From: Agromyces sp. ISL-38
GTDB lineage: Bacteria > Actinomycetota > Actinomycetes > Actinomycetales > Microbacteriaceae
Length of the DNA stretch: 64,000 bases
Reading direction: 5' to 3'
Assembly: GCF_018613935.1 (NCBI RefSeq)
Contig: NZ_JAGGPF010000009.1
Location: 496,001-560,000 of the forward strand
The notes under the pieces are model-generated. The model saw nothing but the letters and a program-made list of their open reading frames with translations, did no database searches and was not told the origin of the DNA. The translations under genes and the position numbers were made by a program. Positions 36,565-46,019 of the stretch are shown piece after piece; the stretch's first letter is position 1, and the number at the start of each line of letters is the position of its first letter.

Positions 36565-37734
36565 CTAGAGCCGCTCGAGCGCGCGATCGATGTCGTCGAG
36601 CAGGTCGTCGACGTCTTCGATGCCCACCGAGAGGCGCACGACCGACTCCGGCACCTCGGCCTCGGTGCCGCGCACCGACGCGTGCGTCATCTCCGCGGGG
36701 TAGTTCACGAGTGACTCCACGCCGCCGAGCGACTCGGCGAGCTGGAACACCTCGGTCGACTCGGCGAACCTGCGCGCGGCCTCGCCGCCGCCCGCGAGCG
36801 CGATCGAGATCATGCCGCCGAAGCCCGACATCTGCCGCCCGGCGAGCTCGTGCCCGGGGTGCGACTCGAGGCCCGGGTAGTAGACGTGCTCGATGCCGGC
36901 GTGCTCCTCGAGTCGCCGCGCGATCGCGAGCGCGTTCTGGCTGTGCCGTTGCATCCTGATGCCGAGGGTCTTGATGCCGCGCGAGGTGAGGAACGCGTCG
37001 AACGGGCTGGAGACCGCACCTGCGGCGAACTGCGTGAAGGTCACGCGCTCGGCGAGCTCGTCCTGCCCTACGCCGAAGACGAGGCCGCCGCCGATGATGT
37101 CGGAGTGGCCGCCCAGGTACTTCGTCGTGGAGTGAACGACGACGTCGGCGCCGAGCGCGAGCGGCTGCTGCAGCGCCGGCGACGCGAACGTGTTGTCGAC
37201 GACGACGAGCACCCCCGCTTCGGAGCCGAGCTCGGCGAGCGCGGCGATGTCGGAGATCTTCATGAGCGGGTTCGACGGCGTCTCGACCCAGAGCACCTTC
37301 GTGGTGCCGAGCTCGATCGCGTCGCGCACGGCGCCGAGGTCGCTCGTGTCGACGGTCGTGTGACGGATGCCCCATGCGCCGAAGATCTTGCGGACGAGCC
37401 GGTGCGTGCCGCCGTACACGTCGTTGCCGATGACGACGTGATCGCCCGGCACGAGCACGGTGCGCAGCAGCGCGTCTTCGGCGGCGAGGCCCGACGCGAA
37501 CGAGAGCCCATGCGCGCCGCCCTCGAGCGCGGCGAGCTGGGTCTCGAGCGCCGTGCGCGTGGGGTTGCCGCCGCGTGAGTACTCGTAGCCGCCGCGGAGC
37601 CCGCCGATGCCGTCTTGCACATACGTGGAGGTCAGGTAGACGGGCGGGATCACCGCGCCGGTCGTGGGGTCGAACTCCTGCCCCGCGTGGATCGCGCGGG
37701 TGTCGAACCCCTTCCAGAATTCAGGAGCGGTCAT
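36565..37734 (-). CDS. metB: Cystathionine gamma-synthase / trans-sulfuration PLP enzyme
   Basis: A 389-residue PLP enzyme of the Cys/Met metabolism class. The cofactor lysine is in VVHSTTKYLGGHSDIIGGG (about residue 200). YEYSRGGNPTRTALE and FASGLAAEDALL form the N-terminal PLP-phosphate side; ESLGGVESLVNYPAEMTHAS is the C-terminal signature. It makes cystathionine from O-succinyl- or O-acetylhomoserine and cysteine; close relatives act as gamma-lyases. Next to cystathionine beta-synthase, a lyase-type reverse transsulfuration role is equally possible. Confidence 0.93.
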   Translation of the reverse strand: MTAPEFWKGFDTRAIHAGQEFDPTTGAVIPPVYLTSTYVQDGIGGLRGGYEYSRGGNPTRTALETQLAALEGGAHGLSFASGLAAEDALLRTVLVPGDHVVIGNDVYGGTHRLVRKIFGAWGIRHTTVDTSDLGAVRDAIELGTTKVLWVETPSNPLMKISDIAALAELGSEAGVLVVVDNTFASPALQQPLALGADVVVHSTTKYLGGHSDIIGGGLVFGVGQDELAERVTFTQFAAGAVSSPFDAFLTSRGIKTLGIRMQRHSQNALAIARRLEEHAGIEHVYYPGLESHPGHELAGRQMSGFGGMISIALAGGGEAARRFAESTEVFQLAESLGGVESLVNYPAEMTHASVRGTEAEVPESVVRLSVGIEDVDDLLDDIDRALERL

Positions 37735-37826
37735 GCGTTGTCGTCACTTTCTCGTCAGTTGTGAAGCTTGGAAGGTTGATTCAGCGGGTGAATCGAGCGG
37801 CGAGCGGCATCCGTTCCTGAATTCTG
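37715..37826 (-). promoter_or_regulatory. Long-range 12-bp inverted repeat spanning the cbs-metB junction
   Basis: CAGAATTCAGGA (37715-37726, within the first codons of metB) and TCCTGAATTCTG (37815-37826, just after the cbs stop) are exact reverse complements, 88 bases apart. In the mRNA they could pair and enclose the metB start. Each is also nearly self-palindromic around GAATTC. Confidence 0.5.
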
Positions 37827-37834
37827 AAACTCGG

Positions 37835-39202
37835 TCAGGCCGAGAGGTAGGTGAGCAGGTCGGAGCGGGTGATGACGCCGAGCGCCTTGCCGCCGTCGGT
37901 GACGAGCATCGCGGGCGTCGTCGTGAAGGCGCTGCGCGCCGCGGCGACGGGCTCGTTCACGCCGATGAGCGGCAGCGGCTCCCCCACGACGCTCGACACC
38001 TTGTCGGTGAGCTTCGCCTGCCCCGAGAAGACGAGCTCGAGCAGCTCCTCCTCATGCAGCGCGCCGGCGATCTCGCCGAGCACGACGGGCGGCTCCGCCG
38101 ACAGCACGAGCAGTTGCGAGACCCCCGACGCGGTCATCGTGTCGATGGCCTCGCGGATCGTGTCGTTCGGGTGCACGTAGACGAGTGGCGGCATCCGATC
38201 GGCCTTGGCGCCGAGGAGCTGTGCGATCGTGTGCCCTGCGGGGGCGTTCGAGAAGCCGTAGGCGCGCAGCCACTTGTCGTTGAAGATCTTGCCGAGGTAG
38301 CCGCGGCCGCCGTCGGGCAGCAGCACCACGAAGACATCGTCGGGCCCAGCGGATGCGGCGGCCTTGAGCGCCGCGACCACGGCCATGCCGCTCGAGCCGC
38401 CCACGAGGATGCCCTCCTCGCGTGCGAGGCGACGCGTCATCTCGAACGACTCGGCGTCGCTGACCGCGATGATCTCGTGCGGCACGGTGGGGTCGTAGGC
38501 CGCCGGCCAGAAGTCCTCGCCGACGCCCTCGACGAGGTAGGGCCGACCGGTGCCGCCCGAGTAGACGGAGCCCTCGGGGTCGGCGCCGATGATGCGCACC
38601 GAGTCGCCCGACACCTCGCGCAGGTAGCGCCCGGCGCCGGTGATCGTGCCGCCCGTGCCGACGCCGGCGACGAAGTGCGTGACCTTGCCGTCGGTGTCGC
38701 GCCAGATCTCTGGTCCGGTGGTCTCGTAGTGCGAGCGCGGGCCGTTGGGGTTGGAGTACTGGTCGGGCTTGAATGCGCCGGGAATCTCGCGCGCGAGCCG
38801 GTCGGAGACCCCGTAATAGGACTCGGGGCTGTCGGGCGCGACCGCCGAGGGCGTCACGACGACCTCGGCGCCATAGGCCGTGAGCACGTTGCGCTTGTCT
38901 TCACCGACCTTGTCGGGGCACACGAACACGCAACGGTAGCCGCGCTGCTGCGCGACGAGCGCGAGACCCACGCCGGTGTTGCCCGAGGTGGGCTCGACGA
39001 TCGTGCCGCCGGGCTTCAGCTTGCCCTCCGCCTCGGCCGCGTCGATGATGCGCTCGGCGATGCGGTCTTTCGAGGAGCCGCCGGGGTTGAAGTATTCGAG
39101 CTTCACGAGCACCGTGGCATCCGTGACCCCCTCGGTCACCCGATGGAGCTTCACGAGCGGGGTGTCGCCGACCAGGTCGACGATGGTCTCTGCGTACTTC
39201 AT
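37835..39202 (-). CDS. cbs: Cystathionine beta-synthase
   Basis: 455 residues. The N-terminal PLP domain (cysteine-synthase fold) has the cofactor lysine in NPGGSSKDRIAERI (about 45), TSGNTGVGLALVA and the phosphate loop GVGTGGTITGAGR. The C-terminal part (from about 335) holds a pair of CBS domains (MPPLVYVHPNDTIREAIDTM and MLVTDGGKALGVITRSDLLT). It condenses serine and homocysteine to cystathionine. It precedes metB on the same strand; the start is far from the divergent DUF3105 gene. Confidence 0.95.
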   Translation of the reverse strand: MKYAETIVDLVGDTPLVKLHRVTEGVTDATVLVKLEYFNPGGSSKDRIAERIIDAAEAEGKLKPGGTIVEPTSGNTGVGLALVAQQRGYRCVFVCPDKVGEDKRNVLTAYGAEVVVTPSAVAPDSPESYYGVSDRLAREIPGAFKPDQYSNPNGPRSHYETTGPEIWRDTDGKVTHFVAGVGTGGTITGAGRYLREVSGDSVRIIGADPEGSVYSGGTGRPYLVEGVGEDFWPAAYDPTVPHEIIAVSDAESFEMTRRLAREEGILVGGSSGMAVVAALKAAASAGPDDVFVVLLPDGGRGYLGKIFNDKWLRAYGFSNAPAGHTIAQLLGAKADRMPPLVYVHPNDTIREAIDTMTASGVSQLLVLSAEPPVVLGEIAGALHEEELLELVFSGQAKLTDKVSSVVGEPLPLIGVNEPVAAARSAFTTTPAMLVTDGGKALGVITRSDLLTYLSA

Positions 39203-39479
39203 GCGGTGTCCTTCGGTAGTCGACTCGCGCGCCGCCCATCCGGCGGCGTGGCGGATACGGGCGAGCGGTCGGGCGTGCGGGGTCGGGCGACTTCGGCGTC
39301 AGCGACAACACAGCGAGAGGACCACGCCGCCAACTCTAGTCGCGGGGCCCGCGCGCTGTCACTCGACCCGGAACGGCCGGGCGACTGGGAATGCACTGTG
39401 AAGAAAGCCCGTCGCGGAGGAGATTCGAGGTGGCATACGTTCGTATGGTTGCATCCCCACGATCGAGAGAGGCCTCCGC

Positions 39480-40157
39480 GTGAGCGCGACCCCGCCCGTT
39501 CCCCCGTCCGCCAAGAACCTCAGCGTCAAGCAGCAGCGCGCCGAACAGCGCGCGAAGAAGCTCGAGGAGTACCGCAAGCGCGAGGAGCGCTCGAAGCGCA
39601 ACCGTCGCATCGGCATCGGGGCCGCGATCGTCGGCGGACTCGCCGTCGTCGCGTTGCTCGTGACGTCGATCGTGCTCACGCCGCAGCCCGCCGCCTACAG
39701 CGCCGGCGGCACGGGCGCCGAGGTCGAGGGTGTTCAGACCTTCGAGAACGAGTCGGCGCACGTCGAGGGGGTCGTCGACTACCCGCAGACACCGCCGACC
39801 GGCGGCGAGCACAACCAGGTGTGGCTGAACTGCGGCATCTACACCGAGCCCGTGCCGAACGAGAACGCCGTGCACTCGATGGAGCATGGCGCGATCTGGG
39901 TCACCTACGACCCGTCGCTCGCCGACGACGAGCTTGCCGCGCTGCGCGCGAAGCTGCCGTCGACCTACGTGATCCTCTCGCCGTTCGAGGGCCTGCCCTC
40001 GCCGATCGTGCTGAGCGGCTGGAACACCCAGCTGCAGGTCGAAGATGCCGACGACGAGCGCATCGCCGCGTTCTTCGAGGAGTATTGGAAGAGCCAGAAC
40101 GTGCCCGAGCCCGGCGCCCTCTGCACGGGCGGCATCGACGGGCCCGGCAAGGCGTGA
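39480..40157 (+). CDS. DUF3105 family membrane protein
   Basis: 225 residues: a charged N-terminus with coiled-coil character (KQQRAEQRAKKLEEYRKREE), one membrane helix (IGIGAAIVGGLAVVALLVTS, about 43-66) and an extracytoplasmic DUF3105 domain with HNQVWLNCGIY, NENAVHSMEHGAIWVTY and a C-terminal CTGG. Two cysteines could form a disulfide. The start is a GTG. The function is unknown. Its stop overlaps the start of the DUF305 gene, a recurring pairing in actinobacteria. Confidence 0.92.
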   Translation: MSATPPVPPSAKNLSVKQQRAEQRAKKLEEYRKREERSKRNRRIGIGAAIVGGLAVVALLVTSIVLTPQPAAYSAGGTGAEVEGVQTFENESAHVEGVVDYPQTPPTGGEHNQVWLNCGIYTEPVPNENAVHSMEHGAIWVTYDPSLADDELAALRAKLPSTYVILSPFEGLPSPIVLSGWNTQLQVEDADDERIAAFFEEYWKSQNVPEPGALCTGGIDGPGKA

Positions 40158-40813
40158 CCGAACCCGCGGGCCGCGCGGGCCGGGGCGCTCGCGTGGCCGT
40201 GCTCGTCGCGGCATCCGTCGCCCTCGCCGTCGTGGCGATCGTGGCCTTCTCGATCGGCCGGCTCTCGACCCTCGCCGACCCGACACCCGTCGACTCGAGC
40301 GCCGAAGCCGGGTTCGCTCGCGACATGCAGGTGCATCACCTGCAGGGCGTCGAGCTCGCGATGATCGTGCGCGACGCCACCGACGACCCTGAGGTGCGGC
40401 TGCTCGCCTACGACATCGCGACGACCCAGTCGCAGCAGGCCGGGCAGATGTACGGCTGGCTCAGCACATGGGGCCTGTCGCAAGCCGGCGGAGCGTCGTC
40501 GATGACCTGGATGTCGCGACCCGCCGAGGGCCAAGAGCACGACTCGCATGCGGCGACGCACCCGGCCGGCGCACCGATGCCCGGACTTGCGACCCCGGCG
40601 CAGATCGAGGAGCTTCGCGCGTCGACCGGCGTCGACGCCGAACGCCGGTTCCTCGAGCTGATGATCGTGCATCACCAGGGCGCGGTCGAGATGGCCGAGG
40701 CCGTGCTCGCGCGCTCCTCGCGCGACGTGGTGGTGAATCTCGCGACCTCGATCGTCGCCAGCCAGACCTCCGAGATCGAACTCATGGAGGCCATGCTCCA
40801 CGAGCGCAGCTGA
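40154..40813 (+). CDS. DUF305 family protein, membrane-anchored
   Basis: 219 residues with one N-terminal membrane anchor (VAVLVAASVALAVVAIVAFS) and an external four-helix DUF305 domain. Paired His motifs are visible: ARDMQVHHLQGVELAMI and LELMIVHHQGAVEMAEAVL, plus a His/Met-containing middle loop. His and Met residues suggest metal (copper) handling, though this is unproven. The GTG start overlaps the DUF3105 stop (GTGA), so the two genes are translationally coupled. Confidence 0.92.
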   Translation: MTEPAGRAGRGARVAVLVAASVALAVVAIVAFSIGRLSTLADPTPVDSSAEAGFARDMQVHHLQGVELAMIVRDATDDPEVRLLAYDIATTQSQQAGQMYGWLSTWGLSQAGGASSMTWMSRPAEGQEHDSHAATHPAGAPMPGLATPAQIEELRASTGVDAERRFLELMIVHHQGAVEMAEAVLARSSRDVVVNLATSIVASQTSEIELMEAMLHERS

Positions 40814-40850
40814 GCCTCGCCGGGCGCTCCTCACTGCCCCAGCGCGGGAC

Positions 40851-42788
40851 TCAGGTCTCGAGCACTGGTCGCTCGGCCTGCTGGCGGTAGAGCGAGGCGT
40901 AGACGCCCTCGGCCCCCACGAGCTCGGCGTGCGTACCCCGTTCGACGATCCTGCCTCCGGCGATGACGAAGATCACGTCGGCGGCCACGACCGTCGACAG
41001 GCGGTGCGCGATCGCGATGGTCGTGCGCCCGCGCGCGGCGTCGTCGAGCGCCTCTTGCACGACGCGCTCCGAGATCGTGTCGAGCGCGCTCGTCGCCTCG
41101 TCGAGCACGAGCACCGCGGGATCCTTCAGCATCACTCGGGCGATCGCGATGCGCTGCTTCTCGCCGCCCGAGAGCCGGTATCCGCGTTCGCCCACCACGG
41201 TGTCGTAGCCGTCGGGGAACGAGGCGATGGTCTCGTGGATATTGGCGGCCCGCGCGGCGGCCTCGACCTCGGCGTCGGTCGCGTCGGGCTTCGCGTAGCG
41301 CAGGTTCTCGCCGATCGTGGCGTGGAAGAGGTAGGTCTCCTGGCTCACGATGCCGATGTTCGAGATGAGCGACTCCTGGCGGAGCTCTCGCACATCGACC
41401 CCGGCGAAGCGCACCGAGCCGGCGGATGCCTCGTACAGCCGCGGCACGAGGTAGGAGACCGTCGTCTTGCCGGCTCCGCTCGGTCCGACGAACGCCGCGA
41501 ACTGGCCGGGCTCGATCGCGAAGCTCACGCTGTCGAGGGTCGGACGCGAGTCGCCATCGGTGTCGGGGTAGCGGAAGCTGACGTCGTGGAACTCGACGCG
41601 CCCGAGCGATCCGTCGGCGGGAACCTCGCGGGCGTCGGGGCGGTCGATGATCGCCGGCTTCAGGTCGAGGTACTCGAAGATCCGCGCGAAGAGCGCGCTC
41701 GACGTCTGCAGGTCGAGCGCGACGCGCATGAGGCCCATGAGGGGGAAGAGGAGTCGAGCCTGCACGGTCGTGAACGCGACGATCGTTCCCGCCGTGACAT
41801 CCGCTGCCCCGCCCGTGATGAGCCAGCCCGCTACCAGGTAGACGATCGCCGGGATCGACGACATGAAGATGTTCACCATCGCGAAGAACCACTGGCCGGT
41901 CATCTGCTGCCTGACCTGCAGGGCGATCTGGTTGCGGTTCTCGCCGGCATAACGATCGATCTCGCTGCCCTGCCGGGTGAAGCTCTTCGAGAGCAGGATG
42001 CCCGAGACCGAGAGAGTCTCCTGCGTGATCGCCGTCATCTCGGAGAGCGACTCCTGGGTCTTGCCTGCGATGCGCGCCCGCACCTGCCCCACGCGACGCT
42101 GCGCGATCACCATGATGGGCATGAGCACGAGCGCGATCACCGTGAGCTGCCAGTTCAGGATCACCATCGCGACGAACGCCGAGATCACCGTGACGGTGTT
42201 GCCGAGCACGCTCGAGACGGTGTTCGTCAGCACGCTGGCGACCCCGCCGACGTCGTTCTGCAGGCGGGACTGGATGACGCCCGTCTTCGTGCGCGTGAAG
42301 AAGCTGAGCTCCATCGACTGCAGGTGCGTGAACAGGCGCACGCGCAGCGCCCCCATCACCTTGTTGCCGATCGTCGCGGTGAGCCAGGTCTGCCACACTC
42401 CGAGCAGCGCCGAGACGATGTACACGCTGATCATCGCGGTGACGAGGCCCGTGAGCACCGGCACGTTCGGGCCGCCCTCGGGGAACAGCCCGTCGTCGAA
42501 GGCGCGCTGTGTGAGGAGCGGCGGAACGACGCTGAGCGCCGCGCCCACGAGCACGAGGACGCCCGTGGTGATGAGCGCGACCTTGTGCGGGGCGAACAGC
42601 TCGCTGATGCGGCGCAGCAGGTTCGGGATCTTCGGCGCTTCGGCGTTGGCCGCGCGCTGCGCCTCTTCGTCGGCCGAGCCGATCCGGCGTCCGCCGCCGG
42701 GGACGCCACCGCCGCCCGGGCCGCCCGGGCCATGCGTCGCGGCACCGCCGCCGCGGCCGCCGCCGCCACGCCCGTCGACATTGCTCAT
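40851..42788 (-). CDS. ABC transporter exporter half-molecule (permease fused to ATPase)
   Basis: 645 residues. A Gly-rich N-terminus (1-35) precedes six membrane helices (about 70-340) and the ATPase domain with Walker [16 protein letters not shown]-loop [11 protein letters not shown], signature [15 protein letters not shown], Walker [13 protein letters not shown] and H-loop IAIAHRLS. It has the layout of type-IV exporters of the MsbA/multidrug class and probably acts as a homodimer. The substrate is unknown. It converges with the DUF305 gene. Confidence 0.94.
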   Translation of the reverse strand: MSNVDGRGGGGRGGGAATHGPGGPGGGGVPGGGRRIGSADEEAQRAANAEAPKIPNLLRRISELFAPHKVALITTGVLVLVGAALSVVPPLLTQRAFDDGLFPEGGPNVPVLTGLVTAMISVYIVSALLGVWQTWLTATIGNKVMGALRVRLFTHLQSMELSFFTRTKTGVIQSRLQNDVGGVASVLTNTVSSVLGNTVTVISAFVAMVILNWQLTVIALVLMPIMVIAQRRVGQVRARIAGKTQESLSEMTAITQETLSVSGILLSKSFTRQGSEIDRYAGENRNQIALQVRQQMTGQWFFAMVNIFMSSIPAIVYLVAGWLITGGAADVTAGTIVAFTTVQARLLFPLMGLMRVALDLQTSSALFARIFEYLDLKPAIIDRPDAREVPADGSLGRVEFHDVSFRYPDTDGDSRPTLDSVSFAIEPGQFAAFVGPSGAGKTTVSYLVPRLYEASAGSVRFAGVDVRELRQESLISNIGIVSQETYLFHATIGENLRYAKPDATDAEVEAAARAANIHETIASFPDGYDTVVGERGYRLSGGEKQRIAIARVMLKDPAVLVLDEATSALDTISERVVQEALDDAARGRTTIAIAHRLSTVVAADVIFVIAGGRIVERGTHAELVGAEGVYASLYRQQAERPVLET

Positions 42789-43000
42789 GGATTCACCCTA
42801 AGCCGGTGAACGAGGGTGACGGCCGGGGGAAAGTACCCCGAATGGGGCCGTTCGCTCTCCGCGTGACGGGAGTAGCTTGGGCAGAACCCGAAGAAATCTC
42901 GACACGGCGACAGCCCGCCCCCGATCACCCGTAACTCATACCCGTTTCGTCAGAGAGCCATCCGAGGTTCACCGACGACGCCTCCCCGGTAAGGAGGCCC

Positions 43001-44524
43001 ATGCAGGAGTCACCCGAAGACCCCTCTGGGATCTCATGGCGAACGATCGCCCGCGAATGCGGATCGGCCCTGCGCACGCGCATCAGTGCGGAACCTGAGC
43101 AGTCCTGGTCCCGTGACCCCGCGAAGCTGCTCGCACTCGCGGGCGGCTTCCGCGCCGCCGGGGCATCGAACCCGTATGCAGCCGAGCCGTACCTCGACGC
43201 TGCCGACGCGCTGCTGGCGGATGGCGCCGCCGACCCGGGTTTCGGCGTGCTCGCCTCGGTGCTGCGGTCGGTCACGATGCGCGAGCTCGGGCGCCACTCC
43301 GCGGCGCGCAGCCTCCTGCGAACGGCCAGCGCCTCGCTCGCAACGGCCGAGCTCTCGTTCAGCGACCGGATCGAACTGAGTGCCCTCGTCGTCATGCACG
43401 AGGGCTTCTGCGAGCTGCAGCGAGGCGACCTCGACTCGGCACGCAGAACGCTCGTGCGCGGCCTGCGTCTGGCCGGCGACCGCACCGCGCCCGCCCTGCT
43501 CGCCGAGGGATACGGATGCACCGCGCTCATCGAACTGCGCACCGGCAGTCTCCGCGACGCCGAGGCGACCATCACCCGAGCGCTCGACATCGCCCGATCC
43601 GCCGAACTCGGGAACGAGCCGTGCACGGCACCCGCGAGGCTCGCGCAGGCCTCCCTGGCCATCGAGCGCGGACAACTCGAGGGCGTGGGCGATCGCCTCG
43701 CCGAACTCGCCCGGGACACCGCCGGCACCGAGTACGAACCGCTCGTGCTCGCCGTGACCAGCGTCTTCCACGAGTCCGTCGGCGCCGACGACGAGGCGAT
43801 GGACGACCTGCAGGAGTTGCAGCTCGTGATCCGCGACTGGGAGTCGCCGAGCTTTCCCCGCACGCTGCACGACTACGGGCGAGTGGGGCTCCTCGTGCGG
43901 CACCAGGAGACGGCGACCGCACGCGCGCAGCTCACACGACTCGAACCGGATGCCACCCACTCCCGGTGCCCCGCTGCCTGGTCGGCGCGAATCGCGCTCG
44001 ACACGGGCGACTACGCCGGTGCGATCGAGCTCACCACCCCGTGCCTCGCGATGGGCGACACGCATGCGCCCCGCACGGCGACGCTCGCGAACCTCGCGAA
44101 CGCGGCCGCGCACGACCTGCTCGGTGACATCAAGACCGCCGACACGCTCTTCGCGCGCGCCCTCCTGCTCGCCTCCTCTGCCGGGCTCGTGCGACCGTTC
44201 GGCTTCCTGCCACGACAGCATCTCACCCAGCTCGTCGAGCGGGCCAAGAGCATGACGCAGCCGCAGCACGTGCGGCGGATGCTCGAGCAGATCTCTGCGA
44301 GGCTCACCGACGATCACGCGGATGGCGCTGCCGTGCTGAGCCCGCGGGAGCACATCGTGCTCGAGCGACTCGTCGAGGGCGACACGCAGCAGCGCATCTC
44401 CTTCGAGCTCTCGGTGTCGCCTAACACCGTGAAGACGCAGCTGCGCAGCATCTACCGCAAGCTCGGAGTGACCACCCGGGACGGCGCGGTGCAGCGCGCG
44501 CGTACCCTCGGAATCATCGGCTGA
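43001..44524 (+). CDS. LuxR family regulator with TPR-like helical region
   Basis: 507 residues. The C-terminal LuxR-type HTH is SPREHIVLERLVEGDTQQRI...SPNTVKTQLRSIYRKLGVTT (about 445-500). Residues 40-420 are alpha-helical repeats, as in the C-terminal half of MalT/LAL-type regulators, but no N-terminal NTPase P-loop is present. AAGGAGG precedes the ATG. It lies upstream of the surface-protein gene; GGTTCACC elements occur before both. Confidence 0.9.
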   Translation: MQESPEDPSGISWRTIARECGSALRTRISAEPEQSWSRDPAKLLALAGGFRAAGASNPYAAEPYLDAADALLADGAADPGFGVLASVLRSVTMRELGRHSAARSLLRTASASLATAELSFSDRIELSALVVMHEGFCELQRGDLDSARRTLVRGLRLAGDRTAPALLAEGYGCTALIELRTGSLRDAEATITRALDIARSAELGNEPCTAPARLAQASLAIERGQLEGVGDRLAELARDTAGTEYEPLVLAVTSVFHESVGADDEAMDDLQELQLVIRDWESPSFPRTLHDYGRVGLLVRHQETATARAQLTRLEPDATHSRCPAAWSARIALDTGDYAGAIELTTPCLAMGDTHAPRTATLANLANAAAHDLLGDIKTADTLFARALLLASSAGLVRPFGFLPRQHLTQLVERAKSMTQPQHVRRMLEQISARLTDDHADGAAVLSPREHIVLERLVEGDTQQRISFELSVSPNTVKTQLRSIYRKLGVTTRDGAVQRARTLGIIG

Positions 44525-44577
44525 CACGTCTCGCGCCCACCGCGCTGTTTCGGCGGGCTCGCGCGCTCGGAACTTTC

Positions 44578-44645
44578 GGTTCACCCGTTCAGGATCATCA
44601 CAGGTTCACCCCCCGGTCACCATTCGAAGCTCTCACAGGTCACCC
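44578..44645 (+). promoter_or_regulatory. Array of GGTTCACC elements between LuxR and surface-protein genes
   Basis: GGTTCACCC at 44578-44586 and 44603-44611, GGTCACC at 44615-44621 and AGGTCACCC at 44637-44645 are direct repeats. One more (GAGGTTCACCGACG, 42964-42977) lies 25-35 bases before the LuxR start. They are candidate LuxR-protein sites. Confidence 0.45.
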
Positions 44646-44717
44646 GTCGGGTGGTGCTTGCATGAGCCCAGTATGGCCACCCGAGCCATCGATCCTGTCA
44701 GAAGGAGGGGGACACCG

Positions 44718-45956
44718 ATGCATTCACGCAAGGGTCTCGCTGAGCGACATGAGGGACGACCCGAATCGTTCCAAGACAATCAGACGACGACCGAAGACCG
44801 TCAGAGGTGGCGGCGAACACTCGCCGCCATCGCCATTTCAGCCCTTGCCGTCGGCGGCATGAGTGCCTTGGTGGCCTCACCCGCAGCGGCCGATGAGGCC
44901 ACCCCGCCTGCGGCCGCCACCGCAGCGTTGCAAGGCGCCGGGGAGGAGAACGCCAAGAAGGCAGCCGACGAGGCCGCCGCCGCCGCGGCCGCCGCGTTGC
45001 AAGCAACCGAGGAGGAGAACGCCAAGAAGGCAGCCGACGAGGCCGCCGCCGCCGCGGCCGCCGCGTTGCAAGCAACCGAAGCGGAGAACGCCAAGAAGGC
45101 AGCCGACGAGGCCGCCGCCGCCGCGGCCGCCGCGTTGCAAGCAACCGAAGCGGAGAACGCCAATAAGGCAGCCGAGGAGGAAAGCTCCAAGAAGGCCGAG
45201 GAGCTCGACGGTCCGGTCGAGCTGTTCCTCGTACCGCCTGACCCGAATGTGGAAGTCGACAAGGTCGAGATCTGTCACTCCACGGGGTCGCACCAGAACC
45301 CGTACGTGATCAATGAGCCGGCTGCGGACGGCGATGTCTCAGGACACGCCGATCACGACGGACCGATCTGGTTCCCCGGCATCGAGGAGGAGTGGGGAGA
45401 CATCATCCCGCCGTTCACGTACGATGGTGGATCCTTCCCTGGCCTGAACTGGTCTGCCGAAGGACAGGCGATCTTCGCGAACGACTGCAAGATCCCGCCT
45501 CCGGCCCCCCCGGCCCCCCCGGTGCTCTCGCTCACGTCCAACGCGTGCCCGGTCCACGGTGGCACCGGAACCGTGACGTACTCGCTCGCATCACTGCAGA
45601 ACGCCACCTACCGGGTGACGGTCCTCAACTCGCAAGGCGGGACCGCCCACAGCCAACTGGTCAGCGGTCTGACTGGAACGGCCGGAGGCTCGATCGCGCT
45701 GCCGCCGGGCAACTACACGTTCCAGCTCGCGGAGAACGATCCGTTCGTGGTGCTCGCTGAGCAGGCCTTCACGATCGGCGCCTGCCCGGCAGCACCGCCG
45801 GCACCGGCACCCGTGGTTCCCGTGAAGACGCTCGCAGCGACGGGCACCGAGACGGCTGGGCCGCTCATGGCAGGTGGCATGATCATGCTGCTGATGGGCG
45901 GGGCGGCGCTGATTGCAGCGAACCGCCGCCGCTGGGGAACCTCGCGCTCTGAGTAG
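44718..45956 (+). CDS. Repeat-containing cell-surface protein with LAATG sorting signal
   Basis: 412 residues. A signal peptide (RTLAAIAISALAVGGMSALV...ASPAAA, about 30-57) is followed by 3.7 copies of a 23-residue Ala/Lys/Glu helical repeat (ENAKKAADEAAAAAAAALQ). Next is a domain with VEICHSTGSHQNPYVINEP, then a Pro-rich hinge, a beta-type domain, and a C-terminal LAATGTETAG motif, membrane helix and RRR tail, as in sortase (class E-like) substrates. The ATG at 44718 has AGAAGGAGGGGG upstream. It is probably a wall-anchored stalk. No sortase gene is in the window. Confidence 0.85.
   Translation: MHSRKGLAERHEGRPESFQDNQTTTEDRQRWRRTLAAIAISALAVGGMSALVASPAAADEATPPAAATAALQGAGEENAKKAADEAAAAAAAALQATEEENAKKAADEAAAAAAAALQATEAENAKKAADEAAAAAAAALQATEAENANKAAEEESSKKAEELDGPVELFLVPPDPNVEVDKVEICHSTGSHQNPYVINEPAADGDVSGHADHDGPIWFPGIEEEWGDIIPPFTYDGGSFPGLNWSAEGQAIFANDCKIPPPAPPAPPVLSLTSNACPVHGGTGTVTYSLASLQNATYRVTVLNSQGGTAHSQLVSGLTGTAGGSIALPPGNYTFQLAENDPFVVLAEQAFTIGACPAAPPAPAPVVPVKTLAATGTETAGPLMAGGMIMLLMGGAALIAANRRRWGTSRSE
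44925..45177 (+). repeat. 69-bp tandem repeat, 3.7 copies, inside the surface-protein gene
   Basis: Units start with GCGTTGCAA at 44925, 44994, 45063 and 45132, exactly 69 bases apart and in frame. Copies differ by only a few bases, mostly GAGGAG versus GAAGCG. The high identity suggests recent expansion by slippage or recombination. Confidence 0.93.
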
Positions 45957-45971
45957 TCGAGATCCTGCAAC

Positions 45972-46003
45972 GATGGCGGGTGCCCTCACGGGCACCCGCC
46001 ATC
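45972..46003. terminator. Bidirectional terminator-like hairpin between convergent genes
   Basis: GATGGCGGGTGCCC and GGGCACCCGCCATC form a perfect 14-bp stem with a TCAC loop, 15 bases after the surface-protein stop and 16 bases after the convergent permease stop. U-tracts are poor on both sides. Confidence 0.8.
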
Positions 46004-46019
46004 ACTCTGTCTGGAGGAA

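Noticed and set aside
37664-40813. 1,049-residue plus-strand open frame
   Set aside because: It is antisense to cbs over most of its length; only the last 219 codons (DUF305 gene from 40154) are real. Long antisense frames are expected in high-GC DNA.
44925-45177. CRISPR or VNTR outside genes
   Set aside because: The 69-bp units are contiguous and in frame within a surface-protein gene.
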